Assembly (NCBI RefSeq): GCF_900156605.1
Contig: NZ_FTOA01000005.1
Span: 124,001-188,000 of the forward strand
Reading direction: 5' to 3'
From: Insolitispirillum peregrinum
GTDB taxonomy: Bacteria; Pseudomonadota; Alphaproteobacteria; Rhodospirillales; Rhodospirillaceae
DNA: 64,000 nucleotides
Part shown: positions 1-8,267 of the stretch, in pieces
Layout of the letters: each line of letters starts with the position of its first letter
How positions within the stretch are numbered: the first letter of the stretch is position 1
Program-made: the position numbers and the translations under genes
Notes under the pieces: generated by a model
Told to the model about the DNA's origin: nothing
The model's input: only the letters and a program-made list of their open reading frames with translations
Database searches by the model: none

Positions 1-428
1 ATCGCCGCCTGAAAATAGGGGCGAAAGGCAAAGTTTTCCCCGACAAAGCTGTCCCTGCGCGCCCAGTTCGAGGCGGCCAGCGTTTCGCCATCCGGGGCCA
101 TTACATAGCATTCCAGCGCCCCGGTCATGGCGGCAAAGCGTTCAAGCTGGGCATTGGCGTACAGGACTGCCTGCCGGTCATGGCGGTTTTGCAGCACCGC
201 ACGGACCTGCGCGCTTTCGGACAGAACTTGCGGCAGGGAGGAAAACTTTTCGAGATGTCCGGCAAGATTGGCCGAATAGAGATCAAGAATGCTGGTGGTG
301 CGGGCGTTCAGGTCGTCGAGGGTGCTTTGTTCGGTCAGGCGGGTTGTCAGCCACAGGGCTGCCGGAGCAACCAGCAGGCTGACAACCACCACAAACAGGA
401 TACGCCAGGCGCGCAGACGGGCCTGCAT
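1..428 (-). CDS. dctB: DctB-like sensor histidine kinase, N-terminal part
   Basis: Only the first 142 residues lie in the window; the gene continues past base 1. The start ATG directly follows the TAA stop of the upstream antiporter gene, so the two are probably co-transcribed or translationally coupled. The N-terminus has one membrane segment (about residues 9-27) followed by a periplasmic region with the string NWARRDSFVGENFAFRPYFQ, typical of the PAS/dCache sensor region of C4-dicarboxylate sensor kinases. In that family the protein senses succinate, fumarate or malate and phosphorylates the sigma54 activator DctD. The kinase domain and the partner regulator are not visible, so another DctB-like kinase remains possible. 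Confidence 0.72.
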   Translation of the reverse strand, partial: MQARLRAWRILFVVVVSLLVAPAALWLTTRLTEQSTLDDLNARTTSILDLYSANLAGHLEKFSSLPQVLSESAQVRAVLQNRHDRQAVLYANAQLERFAAMTGALECYVMAPDGETLAASNWARRDSFVGENFAFRPYFQAA

Positions 429-2135
429 TTATGATCCGTTGACGTAGTACAGGATCAGGTAAAAGCCCAGCAGGCCAATCACCCACAGCATGGCGCTCGA
501 CACCGCCCAGGTACGTGCCAGCGTCCCCGCCGGGCCATGGGTCCGTTCCAGCGAGCCGACCAGATGGTTCCAGACGGTCCGCAAGCCCTGCTCGGCCAGC
601 GACCACAGGCAGCCGCCATAGCGGTTGACCCGACCGACCAGCCACGACAGGCCGGTGCGATAGAACCAGTCCACATCCAGCGTAATGGTCAGGGTGCGTT
701 TCATCATCGGCAACAGCACAAAGAATGCCAGACCGGCAAACAGCAGCAACTGAAGCTGTTTGACCACATGCGGCAGGTCATAGGGCACATACTCGACCGC
801 AAACGGCAGCATGGCATACAGCGGTTGCGGATAGACCCCCAGACCGATGCAAAAGGCCGCCAGCAGCAGCATCGCCGCCTGCATCGAACGCGGCGGGTCC
901 TTGGGACGCAGGCCGCTGTCTTTCTGGAAGAACACGAACCACGGGAACTTGATGCCCGCGTGCAGGAACACCCCGGCAGAGGCCGCTTCGAGGGCGTACC
1001 ACACCAGCGTCAGGTGCTCGTGCCCGGCGGCGGCGGTGACCATCGACTTGGTGGTAAAGCCCGAGGTCCACGGGAACGCCGAGATGGCCAGTGCGCCGAT
1101 GATGCCGCACAGGGTGGTCAGCGGCATCGACTGGAACAGCCCGCCCAGATCGGTGCATTTGGTCTTGCCGGTCCGGTACATCACCGCTCCGGCGCTCATC
1201 AGCAGCAGGCCCTTGTAGATGATATGGGCAAAGGCGTGGGCGGCCGCGCCGTTGATCGCCAGCGGTGTTCCGATCCCGGCCCCGACCACCATGAATCCGA
1301 CCTGATTGATGATCGAATAGGCCAGAATGCGCCGCATGTCGTTTTCCAGCAGCGCATAGAGGATGCCATAGAACACCATGTACAGGCCGACCCAGATCAG
1401 GATCTCGTTACCGGGGAAGCAGCGCAGCAGGACATAGACGGCGGTTTTGGTGGTAAAGGCCGACAGGAATACCGTCCCTGACCACGAGGCTTCCGGGTAG
1501 GCATCGGGCAGCCAGGCCGACAGCGGCGGTGCTCCGGCGTTGATCAGCACCCCGATCACCATCAGCCAGGTGGCGGCCGTGTCAAGGCGCAGGCTGACCA
1601 CGTCAATGGACCCGGTTTGCACGACGTGGGCGGCAATCCCGGCCATCAGCACCACGCCCCCCAGCAGATGCACCATCAGATAGCGCATCCCGGCCCGCTG
1701 CGAGCCGGTGGTGCGGTTGGCCCACAGGACGGTGGCCGAGGCGATGGCCATCACTTCCCAGAAGGCGAACAGGGTTAGCAGGTCGCCAGCAAAGGCCACC
1801 CCGACCGCGCCCCCGGCATAGGCGAGGGCAGCGGCCAGTTCCATGGTGCGGGTCTGTTTCAGCGAGAACAGCGCCCCGGCAAAGGCCATGATGCTGAAAA
1901 TGCTGCCGAACAGGCGGGACAGGGAGTCCCCCTGCACCGGTTCCAGCGCATAGCCGAGCCAGTGGGTGGATACCACCACGCCATCGGGGATGGTCCACAC
2001 CGCCAGCAGCCCCAGCAGGGGCACCAGCAGCAGCCAGCCAGAGCGCAAGGCCGCCGGGATCAGCGGCAACAGCAGGCCACCGGCAATCAGGATCAGGCCG
2101 GGAGGGAACGGCAGCGGCGGCAGGGCCTCAATCAT
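429..2135 (-). CDS. Mrp/NuoL-type proton-conducting antiporter subunit (third D-like subunit)
   Basis: A 568-residue polytopic membrane protein of the Proton_antipo_M family (NuoL/M/N and MrpA/D). Visible family residues include the membrane Glu in FAFWEVMAIASA (about residue 127), Lys in TTKTAVY (about 230) and Lys in HIIYKGLLLMSAG (about 309), which in this family line a proton or cation half-channel. The usual early Lys before PLHxWLP is absent: the segment reads APPLSAWLPDAYPEA. A hydrophilic stretch near 490-540 precedes a last membrane helix. It is the final antiporter gene of the operon, overlapping the upstream small gene by 8 bases. Substrate ion (Na+, K+ or H+) is unknown. Confidence 0.85.
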   Translation of the reverse strand: MIEALPPLPFPPGLILIAGGLLLPLIPAALRSGWLLLVPLLGLLAVWTIPDGVVVSTHWLGYALEPVQGDSLSRLFGSIFSIMAFAGALFSLKQTRTMELAAALAYAGGAVGVAFAGDLLTLFAFWEVMAIASATVLWANRTTGSQRAGMRYLMVHLLGGVVLMAGIAAHVVQTGSIDVVSLRLDTAATWLMVIGVLINAGAPPLSAWLPDAYPEASWSGTVFLSAFTTKTAVYVLLRCFPGNEILIWVGLYMVFYGILYALLENDMRRILAYSIINQVGFMVVGAGIGTPLAINGAAAHAFAHIIYKGLLLMSAGAVMYRTGKTKCTDLGGLFQSMPLTTLCGIIGALAISAFPWTSGFTTKSMVTAAAGHEHLTLVWYALEAASAGVFLHAGIKFPWFVFFQKDSGLRPKDPPRSMQAAMLLLAAFCIGLGVYPQPLYAMLPFAVEYVPYDLPHVVKQLQLLLFAGLAFFVLLPMMKRTLTITLDVDWFYRTGLSWLVGRVNRYGGCLWSLAEQGLRTVWNHLVGSLERTHGPAGTLARTWAVSSAMLWVIGLLGFYLILYYVNGS

Positions 2136-2388
2136 AGTACGTTTCCTTCCGCTTCAGCACGATCCCCAGACCCTTGGCAACCACCACCATCGCCACGCAG
2201 GTGGCAAAGCCGTACCAGGCAAAGAACCCGAAGGTGCCATCCAGACCAAACAGGGCATGGTGGCCGTCCAGCCAGACATCCGCTGCGACGGTGGCGGCCA
2301 GCACCAGCAGGAACACCCCCCACAGCAGGCGGATGGTGGACGGACGGACCAGCCAGTGTGGCTGGTCGGCAGCAGGACGCTGGCTCAT
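2128..2388 (-). CDS. Small two-helix membrane protein of the antiporter operon
   Basis: An 86-residue protein with two hydrophobic segments (about 24-41 and 53-76) separated by a short loop, and a basic-acidic C-terminus KRKETYYD. The start was chosen because its ATG overlaps the upstream stop as ATGA, the same coupling seen elsewhere in the operon; a longer frame to 2475 would overlap the upstream gene extensively. I do not recognise a named domain. Its position between two NuoL-like subunits suggests an accessory or assembly subunit of the complex, but that is inference from context only. Confidence 0.7.
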   Translation of the reverse strand: MSQRPAADQPHWLVRPSTIRLLWGVFLLVLAATVAADVWLDGHHALFGLDGTFGFFAWYGFATCVAMVVVAKGLGIVLKRKETYYD

Positions 2389-3899
2389 CGGGGGCCTCCG
2401 AGCATGGCTTGGGCCAGGGACAACGGACCATCGGGGAACAGGAACAGCGCCAGCGTCCCGGCGGCGGTCAGGCACAGGGCCAGCACCATCGGGAACGGCG
2501 CTTCGCCGTGGTCATGAACAGGGACGTGGGCGGCGGGATGGTGGTGCCCATGGGCCGCCGGAGCATCTTCGGCCTTGAAAAAGGCGCGGTAGAGGATCGG
2601 CAGGAAATAACCGGCATTGAGGAGGGTGGACAGGGCCAGAACCACCACCACGCCCCACAGGCCGCTCTGCCAGGCCCCTTGCAGGATGAACCACTTTGAC
2701 AGGAAGCCAGCGGTGGGCGGAAGGCCGATCATCGACAGGGCGCCGATGGCAAAGGCCCCCATGGTCCACGGCATCCGCCGCCCGATGCCGTTCAACTGGC
2801 TGACGTAATCCTTGTGGGCGGCGGTATGGATGGCGCCAGCGGCAAAGAACAGGGTGATCTTGCCAAAGGCATGGGCGGCGATGTGCAGGGCCGCGCCGAC
2901 CAGCGACAACGGGGCCAGAATGGCGGCGGCCAGCGTGACATAGCTCAACTGGCTGATGGTCGAATAGGCCAGACGGCGTTTCAGGTGGTCTTGCTTCAGG
3001 GCGATGGTCGAGGCCAGCAGGATCGAGGCTCCGGCGACCCACACCAGCCACGTTGCCGCTCCTTGCGATTGCAGCAGGGTCGGGCCGAACACATAAACCA
3101 CCACCTTGACCACCGTGAACACCCCGGCCTTGACCACCGCCACCGCGTGCAGCAGGGCCGACACCGGGGTCGGGGCGACCATCGCGGCGGGCAACCAGCG
3201 GTGCAAAGGCATCAGCGCTGCCTTGCCGGTGCCGAACATGAACAGCATCAGCAGCAGGCCGGTCTGCACGCCGCCGATATGCCCGGCGAGAATGCCGCCG
3301 GGGCGGAAGTCGAGGGTGCCGGTGCTGGCCCAGGTCCAGACAATCGCCAGCATCAGCATGCCGATCGACGAGGTGAGCAGGATGCCGAGGTAAATCCGGC
3401 CTCCCTTGCGGGCTTCCGGGGTGCCGCTGTGGGTGACCAGCGGGTAGGTGGACAGGGTCAGCAGCTCGTAAAACACGAACAGGGTCAGCAGGTTGGCCGA
3501 CATCGCCAACCCCATGGTAAAAGCAATCGCCAGCGCAAAGCACAGGTAAAACCGCGTCTGGTTCTGTTCATGGTTGGCGCGCATGTAGCCAATCGAATAG
3601 ATCGAGTTGACCACCCACAGCGCCGAGGCCACCAGCATGAACAGCATCCCCAGCGGCTCGAGGTTGAGCGACAGGCTGAGGCTGCCGAGCATCGGGGCAA
3701 GGGTCAGGGTCGGGTGCGCCCCTTGCACGTACAGGCCCAGAACGTGCAGCACCGCCAGCAGCAGGGCGGCAGCCGTTGCCAGCGTCACGGCTTCGCGCAG
3801 GTTGGGACGGCGGTGGCACAGGACGATCAGCAGGGCACCGACCAGCGGAAGGCACAGCACCAGCGCCAGCGGGTTGAGGGTGGTCAGCAGGTCGCTCAT
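2385..3899 (-). CDS. Mrp/NuoL-type antiporter subunit (second D-like subunit, MrpA-N/NuoL-like)
   Basis: A 504-residue Proton_antipo_M protein. It shows the channel Glu in FVFYELLTLSTYPLV (about residue 145), the early Lys in GTGKAALMPLHRWLP (about 225), a second Lys in VVKAGVFTVVKVVVY and a His-containing AHAFGKITLFF segment. The YSIGYMRANHE string before the core is typical of the NuoL/MrpA-N branch rather than MrpD. It may therefore replace the missing large MrpA subunit. It overlaps its neighbours on both sides by 4 bases (ATGA). A His-rich loop near residues 445-465 lies before the last helix. Confidence 0.88.
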   Translation of the reverse strand: MSDLLTTLNPLALVLCLPLVGALLIVLCHRRPNLREAVTLATAAALLLAVLHVLGLYVQGAHPTLTLAPMLGSLSLSLNLEPLGMLFMLVASALWVVNSIYSIGYMRANHEQNQTRFYLCFALAIAFTMGLAMSANLLTLFVFYELLTLSTYPLVTHSGTPEARKGGRIYLGILLTSSIGMLMLAIVWTWASTGTLDFRPGGILAGHIGGVQTGLLLMLFMFGTGKAALMPLHRWLPAAMVAPTPVSALLHAVAVVKAGVFTVVKVVVYVFGPTLLQSQGAATWLVWVAGASILLASTIALKQDHLKRRLAYSTISQLSYVTLAAAILAPLSLVGAALHIAAHAFGKITLFFAAGAIHTAAHKDYVSQLNGIGRRMPWTMGAFAIGALSMIGLPPTAGFLSKWFILQGAWQSGLWGVVVVLALSTLLNAGYFLPILYRAFFKAEDAPAAHGHHHPAAHVPVHDHGEAPFPMVLALCLTAAGTLALFLFPDGPLSLAQAMLGGPR

Positions 3900-5425
3900 T
3901 GTGCGCCTCCGTTCAGGCCGGTGACCGGCTGGAACAAGGCCGAGGCTGCCGCCTGAGCCAGATCAACGGTGAAACGGGTATCAATGCCAAACCAGATATT
4001 GGCCGCCACCAGCAGGTACAGCGGCAGCAGCATCGACAGCGGGGCTTCGCAACGGCTGGTGTCACTGCCGGGCAGGGCCGGACGCAGGTAGGCGGCTTCG
4101 ACCACCCGCCAGATGTAGACCACCGCCAGCAACGACGACAGCACGATCAGCACCGCCACCAGCCACCAGCCTTTTTCAAAGGCCGCCATCATCAGGTACC
4201 ACTTGGAGACGAAGCCGGTGGTCAGCGGCACGCCGATCAGGCTGAGACCAGCCAGCACAAAGGCAAACATGGTCAACGGCATCCGCCGTCCCAGCCCTTG
4301 CCAGCTTTCCACCCGCACGGCGCCGCTGGCCGAGGTACCGATGCGCAGGACGGCGCAGCCAACGGCCATGAACAGCGCGCCCTTGATCATCGCATGGTTG
4401 ATCATGTGGATGATCCCGGCGGCCAGCCCATTGACGGTGCCAAAGCCCAACCCCAACGCCATGTAGCCAATCTGGGCCACCGAAGAATAGGCAAGCATTT
4501 TTTTGATGTTGGTCTGGAAAATCGCCACCAGCGAGGCCGAGAACATGCCGGCGATGGCAAACGGCACCAGCATTTCCGCCCACAGATGGCTGGCCAGCAG
4601 CGGGGCACCGTTCAGGACGGTGAAGAACACCCGGATCAGGATGTACAGCGACACCTTGGTCGCGGTCGAGGCCAGAAAGGTGGTGACGGCGGTCGGGGCA
4701 TGGGCATAGGCGTTGGGCAACCACTTGTGCAGCGGAAACAGTGCCAGTTTCAGGCCGATGCCGACCAACAGAAAGGCGATGGCGACCACTTCGGTGCGGT
4801 TGACCGGCGCGGCCTGCATGTGCAGGGCAATGTCGGCCATGTTGAGGGTGCCGGTCACCATGTACAGCATGCCGACGCCGATGATGTAAAACGTCGCGCC
4901 GATGGTCCCCAGCACCAGATAGTTATAGGCGGCGGTCAACGCCTTGCGGCCCTTGCCCATCGCAATCAGCGCGTAGGATGACAGCGAGGAAATTTCCAGG
5001 CAGACGAACAGGTTAAAGGCATCACCGGTGATCACCATCCCCGACAGCCCGGCCAGTGCCAGCAGATAGCAGATGTAATAAAGGTACTGGTGGCTGGCCT
5101 GAATTTCGCTCTGCACGCTGGCGCGACCATACAGCACGGTCAGCAGGCCGATGCCGTTGATCAGCACCAGCATCAGCGCCGACAGGATGTCGAGCTTCAG
5201 TTCGATCCCCCACGGGGCCGGCCAGTTGCCGACCGCATAGGAAACCGGGCCATGGCCCAGCACGGTGACGAGGGTTGTCACGGCCATCAGCAGGGTAACC
5301 GCCGACACCACGGCAGCCCAGCCCCACGCCAGAACCGGACGACGCCACAGGACCCCGACCGGTGCGGCCATCAGCGGCACCGCCAGATGCAGGGGCGGAA
5401 GATGAAGGGGCAGGTCAGGGAGCAT
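3896..5425 (-). CDS. mrpD: Monovalent cation/H+ antiporter subunit D
   Basis: A 509-residue protein of the MrpD/MnhD family, the main proton- or cation-translocating subunit. The family Glu lies in FVCLEISSLSSYALI (about residue 142), the Lys in GIGLKLALFPLHKWLPNAY (about 225) and another Lys in TATKVSLYILI, with HAMIKGALFMAVG further on. Fourteen or so membrane helices are expected. The start ATG overlaps the mrpC stop by one base (TGATG), and the end overlaps the next gene as ATGA, so the operon is translated as a coupled unit. This is the closest match to canonical MrpD of the three D-like proteins here. Confidence 0.93.
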   Translation of the reverse strand: MLPDLPLHLPPLHLAVPLMAAPVGVLWRRPVLAWGWAAVVSAVTLLMAVTTLVTVLGHGPVSYAVGNWPAPWGIELKLDILSALMLVLINGIGLLTVLYGRASVQSEIQASHQYLYYICYLLALAGLSGMVITGDAFNLFVCLEISSLSSYALIAMGKGRKALTAAYNYLVLGTIGATFYIIGVGMLYMVTGTLNMADIALHMQAAPVNRTEVVAIAFLLVGIGLKLALFPLHKWLPNAYAHAPTAVTTFLASTATKVSLYILIRVFFTVLNGAPLLASHLWAEMLVPFAIAGMFSASLVAIFQTNIKKMLAYSSVAQIGYMALGLGFGTVNGLAAGIIHMINHAMIKGALFMAVGCAVLRIGTSASGAVRVESWQGLGRRMPLTMFAFVLAGLSLIGVPLTTGFVSKWYLMMAAFEKGWWLVAVLIVLSSLLAVVYIWRVVEAAYLRPALPGSDTSRCEAPLSMLLPLYLLVAANIWFGIDTRFTVDLAQAAASALFQPVTGLNGGAQ

Positions 5426-5892
5426 CAGGCGTGTCCTTGCTGGGCGGCTTCGGTCTTGGCGGCCTGTGCGGCGCTGGCGGCGTACTGGGCCTGTTCCTTG
5501 GCATCACTGGCGCGGTCGGCGGCGAGGATTTCATCTTCCTCGATCGAGCCATAGGCTTCCTTGATCCGCACCACCAGCGCCAGCCCCAGCGCACTGGTGG
5601 CGACACCGACCACGATGGCGGTCAGCATCAGCACGCTGGGCAGCGGGTTGGTATAGACCACCGGCCCGCTGACTTTTTCCGGGTCCACCAGAATGGGGGC
5701 GGTGCCACCGTCGATTTTGCCCATCGAGATGTAGAACATGATCACCGCGGTCTGGAACAGGTTCAGGCCGATGATCTTCTTGATCAGGTTGCCGCTGGCG
5801 ATGACGATGTAAAAGCCCAGCATCATCAGGACCACACAAACCCAATAGTTATAGTGTCCGATGGCGTGGTCGATCAGGGATGTCCAGCTCAT
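5425..5892 (-). CDS. mrpC: Cation/H+ antiporter subunit C (NuoK-like)
   Basis: A 155-residue MrpC/MnhC protein with three membrane helices, homologous to NuoK; the GNLIKKIIGLNLFQTAVIMF segment is typical. After the third helix (about residue 120) there is an Ala/Gln/Glu-rich cytoplasmic tail of about 35 residues that is longer than in many family members. The start overlaps the mrpB stop as ATGA. In Mrp complexes this subunit packs between MrpA/B and MrpD. Confidence 0.93.
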   Translation of the reverse strand: MSWTSLIDHAIGHYNYWVCVVLMMLGFYIVIASGNLIKKIIGLNLFQTAVIMFYISMGKIDGGTAPILVDPEKVSGPVVYTNPLPSVLMLTAIVVGVATSALGLALVVRIKEAYGSIEEDEILAADRASDAKEQAQYAASAAQAAKTEAAQQGHA

Positions 5893-6884
5893 GGGCGCCG
5901 CCGTCCGCAGAAGGTGAAGAACAGGGTCATCATCACGTTGGAAACGGTGATGCCAACGCCGAGTTCAACCAGAAAAATCCCCAGTTCCTGCCCGTGGGCC
6001 GGGTGATGGGGGTTGAACGCCGAGTAGCCGAGGAAATTGCCGCCAAAGAACAGGGTGGCGATGCCGGTTCCGGCATAGATCAGTACTCCGAGGGCAATCA
6101 GCGGGCGGGTAACCGCCGGGCGGAACAGGGCGCGGGCGCGGTCCATGTCAAAAATCAGCGCATAAAGGATCACGCCAGCGGCAAAGATCACCCCGGCCTG
6201 AAAGCCGCCTCCGGGGCCAAAGTCGCCATGGAACTGCACGTAAAAGGCAAACAGCAGGATCGGGCCGATCAACAGCTTGGCCCCGGCGCGCAGGATCGGG
6301 CGCAATTCGAGGCTACGGGTGGTGGCAGGGCGGGGCGTAACCGGGGCATCGGTGGTGCGGGCGCTGCCCAGCAGGATCAGCACCGCAATGGCGGCGGTGA
6401 AAATCACCGTCGTTTCCCCCATGGTGTCATAGCCGCGATAGCTGGCCAGCACCGAGGTCACGATGTTGGGCACGCCGGTTTCTTCCCCGCTGGCGGTGAT
6501 GTAGCGATCCGTGACCGGCGAGTTGATCGGCGAGGCGGCATCGCCAAAGGCGGGCATGTCCACCGTGCCATACATCAGGGCCGCGCCAGTGACCAGCACG
6601 ATCAACAGCGCCCCCCACGATTGGCGGCGCGGGGTTTTTTCTTTGGTGCTGGTCAGGGCGAGGGTACCGAGCATCAGGATGGTCGAAATCCCGGCTCCGA
6701 CCGAGGCCTCGGTAAAGGCAACGTCCACCGCGTCAAGGTCGGTGAAGATCACCGCCGACACCAGACTGTAAATGCCCGACAGCATCACCACCGCGAACAG
6801 GTCGCGGATGCGCAGCATGGCAATGGCGGTGATCCCCAACAGGGTGAACAGCACCAGATCGATCAGCGTAACCATGGTGATCAT
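5889..6884 (-). CDS. mrpB: Antiporter subunit B with N-terminal DUF4040 (MrpA-C-terminal-like) domain
   Basis: A 331-residue membrane protein. The first 80 residues or so match the DUF4040/MbhD-like region that in canonical Mrp systems forms part of the MrpA C-terminus (AVMLSGIYSLVSAVIFTDLD). Residues of about 190-325 are a MnhB domain (PILLFAFYVQFHGDFGPGGG and NPHHPAHGQELGIFLVELGV). The layout thus carries MrpA C-terminal and MrpB functions on one chain, as in Mrp modules of membrane-bound hydrogenase-type complexes. Two in-frame ATGs (6884 and 6875) are possible; the first overlaps the mrpG stop as ATGA. Confidence 0.88.
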   Translation of the reverse strand: MITMVTLIDLVLFTLLGITAIAMLRIRDLFAVVMLSGIYSLVSAVIFTDLDAVDVAFTEASVGAGISTILMLGTLALTSTKEKTPRRQSWGALLIVLVTGAALMYGTVDMPAFGDAASPINSPVTDRYITASGEETGVPNIVTSVLASYRGYDTMGETTVIFTAAIAVLILLGSARTTDAPVTPRPATTRSLELRPILRAGAKLLIGPILLFAFYVQFHGDFGPGGGFQAGVIFAAGVILYALIFDMDRARALFRPAVTRPLIALGVLIYAGTGIATLFFGGNFLGYSAFNPHHPAHGQELGIFLVELGVGITVSNVMMTLFFTFCGRRRP

Positions 6885-7264
6885 TTCTTGCGTCCCCGCT
6901 TGCGACCGGCTTTGGAGTCTTTTTTGACCGGCTGCTGTTCGGGCAGACGGTTTTCATGCAGAACGGGAGCATGGCCGTGACTGAGGGCGGTGCGGGTCAG
7001 GGCGTGGGTGGCAATCGGACCGGTGAACAGGATAAAGACGATGATCAGCGACAGCTTGATCACCGACATCCAGTGGCCGCCGTTGACCCCTTGCAGGATC
7101 AGGCCGCCAAGGATACCCATCACCCCCAGGGTGTCGGGCAGGCTGGCGGCATGGGTGCGGGTGTAAAAGTCCGGCATGCGCAGCAGACCGATGCCGCCCA
7201 GCAGGCAGAACGTGCCGCCGGTCAGGATCAGCAGCCAGCTCAGACAATCAAGGAGCAATGACAT
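6881..7264 (-). CDS. mrpG: Cation/H+ antiporter subunit G
   Basis: A 127-residue MnhG/PhaG family protein with three membrane helices; GGIGLLRMPDFYTRTHAAS and DTLGVMGILGGLIL are characteristic. The C-terminus is very basic (KKDSKAGRKRGRKK). The start chosen is the ATG encoding MSLLLDCLSW, 10 bases after the mrpF stop; upstream in-frame codons would overlap mrpF. MrpG is a small structural subunit needed for assembly of the antiporter complex. Confidence 0.92.
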   Translation of the reverse strand: MSLLLDCLSWLLILTGGTFCLLGGIGLLRMPDFYTRTHAASLPDTLGVMGILGGLILQGVNGGHWMSVIKLSLIIVFILFTGPIATHALTRTALSHGHAPVLHENRLPEQQPVKKDSKAGRKRGRKK

Positions 7265-7274
7265 CGGCCGGTCC

Positions 7275-7568
7275 TTACAGGTCGCTGAGCGAGTTGCCCG
7301 AGCGCGGGCCACCCAGATTGGAAAACTTGATGAACTTCATCACCGCAATGGTGCCGATGAAGTTGATCAGGGCATAGACCAGCGCGATGTCTTCCCATTC
7401 CGGGCGGTCGGTCAGATAGCCCAGAATGGCAATCATCAACACGGTGCCGGTGCCGAACGAGTTGATGGCCAGAATGCGGTCCCACAGGCTGGGGCCAAGC
7501 AGGGCACGGGCCAGAGCCATCAGCATGGTGATCAGGACCGCTCCGGCGGCCACGGCGTACAGGATCAT
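7275..7568 (-). CDS. mrpF: Cation/H+ antiporter subunit F
   Basis: A 97-residue MrpF/PhaF protein with three membrane segments; the RALLGPSLWDRILAINSFGT motif is the family signature. It starts at an ATG that overlaps the mrpE stop as ATGA. The C-terminus (GGPRSGNSLSDL) is short and polar. It is a small structural subunit of the Mrp complex. Confidence 0.92.
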   Translation of the reverse strand: MILYAVAAGAVLITMLMALARALLGPSLWDRILAINSFGTGTVLMIAILGYLTDRPEWEDIALVYALINFIGTIAVMKFIKFSNLGGPRSGNSLSDL

Positions 7569-8041
7569 GGTGCAGTCTCCAGCCATGTGACCTTGCGGTC
7601 CATGGTGCCTTCCTCGGTGCCGTCGGCGCCACCAGTGGTCAGGGCGTGGATGGTGATCTGGTCGCCGTCCAGTTCGACCGAAATTGTCCCCGGTGTCAGG
7701 GTGATCGAGTTGGCATAGATCGCCCGGCCCAGCTCGGTTTTCTGCGAGGCGGTGACGCGGGCCATGGTCGGGCTGATTGGCAGGCGCGGATTGGCGATGA
7801 TCTTTGCCACATCCCAGTTGGCTTTCAGGATTTCCCGGATCAGCCATGGCCAGTAGCGCAGGCCCCGGCCCAGCAGGTGCAGCGGCATTGCCTCGGCATC
7901 GGCAATCTTCAGCGCCCGCAGGACGAACACCGTCAGCCCGATCGACAGCGCCCCCAGCGCCAGCAGATAGGGTTCCGTATGCCCGGACAATAACAGCCAC
8001 AGGGCCGCAAAGACCGATGTCAAACCGATCAGGTGCACCAT
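7565..8041 (-). CDS. mrpE: Cation/H+ antiporter subunit E, first gene of the antiporter operon
   Basis: A 158-residue MrpE/MnhE family protein with two N-terminal helices followed by a soluble domain; RYWPWLIREILKANWDVAKI and the later LTPGTISVELDGDQITIHAL are typical. The ATG at 8041 is preceded immediately by a strong GGAGG ribosome-binding site (8043-8050), which decides this start over longer frames. As first gene of E-F-G-B-C-D-D-x-D it sets the operon 5' end; the promoter must lie in 8042-8170. Confidence 0.92.
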   Translation of the reverse strand: MVHLIGLTSVFAALWLLLSGHTEPYLLALGALSIGLTVFVLRALKIADAEAMPLHLLGRGLRYWPWLIREILKANWDVAKIIANPRLPISPTMARVTASQKTELGRAIYANSITLTPGTISVELDGDQITIHALTTGGADGTEEGTMDRKVTWLETAP

Positions 8042-8170
8042 AACGCCTCCTGATTCCCGCTGCGCGCTGTGCAGGCCGGGGACCGAAACCAACGGGGACA
8101 CTGCCTGCAAGGCGCTACCTTGTGGCAGAAACAAGGCAGGAAAATAGACCCATGCCCGCCATCCAGCCAA

Positions 8171-8203
8171 CAAAAAACGGCACAAAGAACACTCTCTGTG
8201 CCG
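8171..8203 (-). terminator. Intrinsic terminator of the ABC importer operon
   Basis: Read on the minus strand, a GGCACA...TGTGCC hairpin is followed by GTTTTTTG. It lies 65 bases past the stop of the substrate-binding protein gene and before the antiporter operon, separating the two transcription units. Confidence 0.75.
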
Positions 8204-8267
8204 TCATTTGGGGATGAAAACGCCTTTTGTTTGCGTCTGTTGCGACGCAATATTCCGTTCTGCTGTA

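Noticed and set aside
537-1481. Long plus-strand open frame opposite the antiporter genes
   Set aside because: High-GC antisense shadow: Gln/His/Arg-rich composition, no membrane or domain pattern, while the minus frame is a clear antiporter subunit. The same reasoning applies at 2814-3956, 3899-4981, 5880-6980 and 16068-17246.
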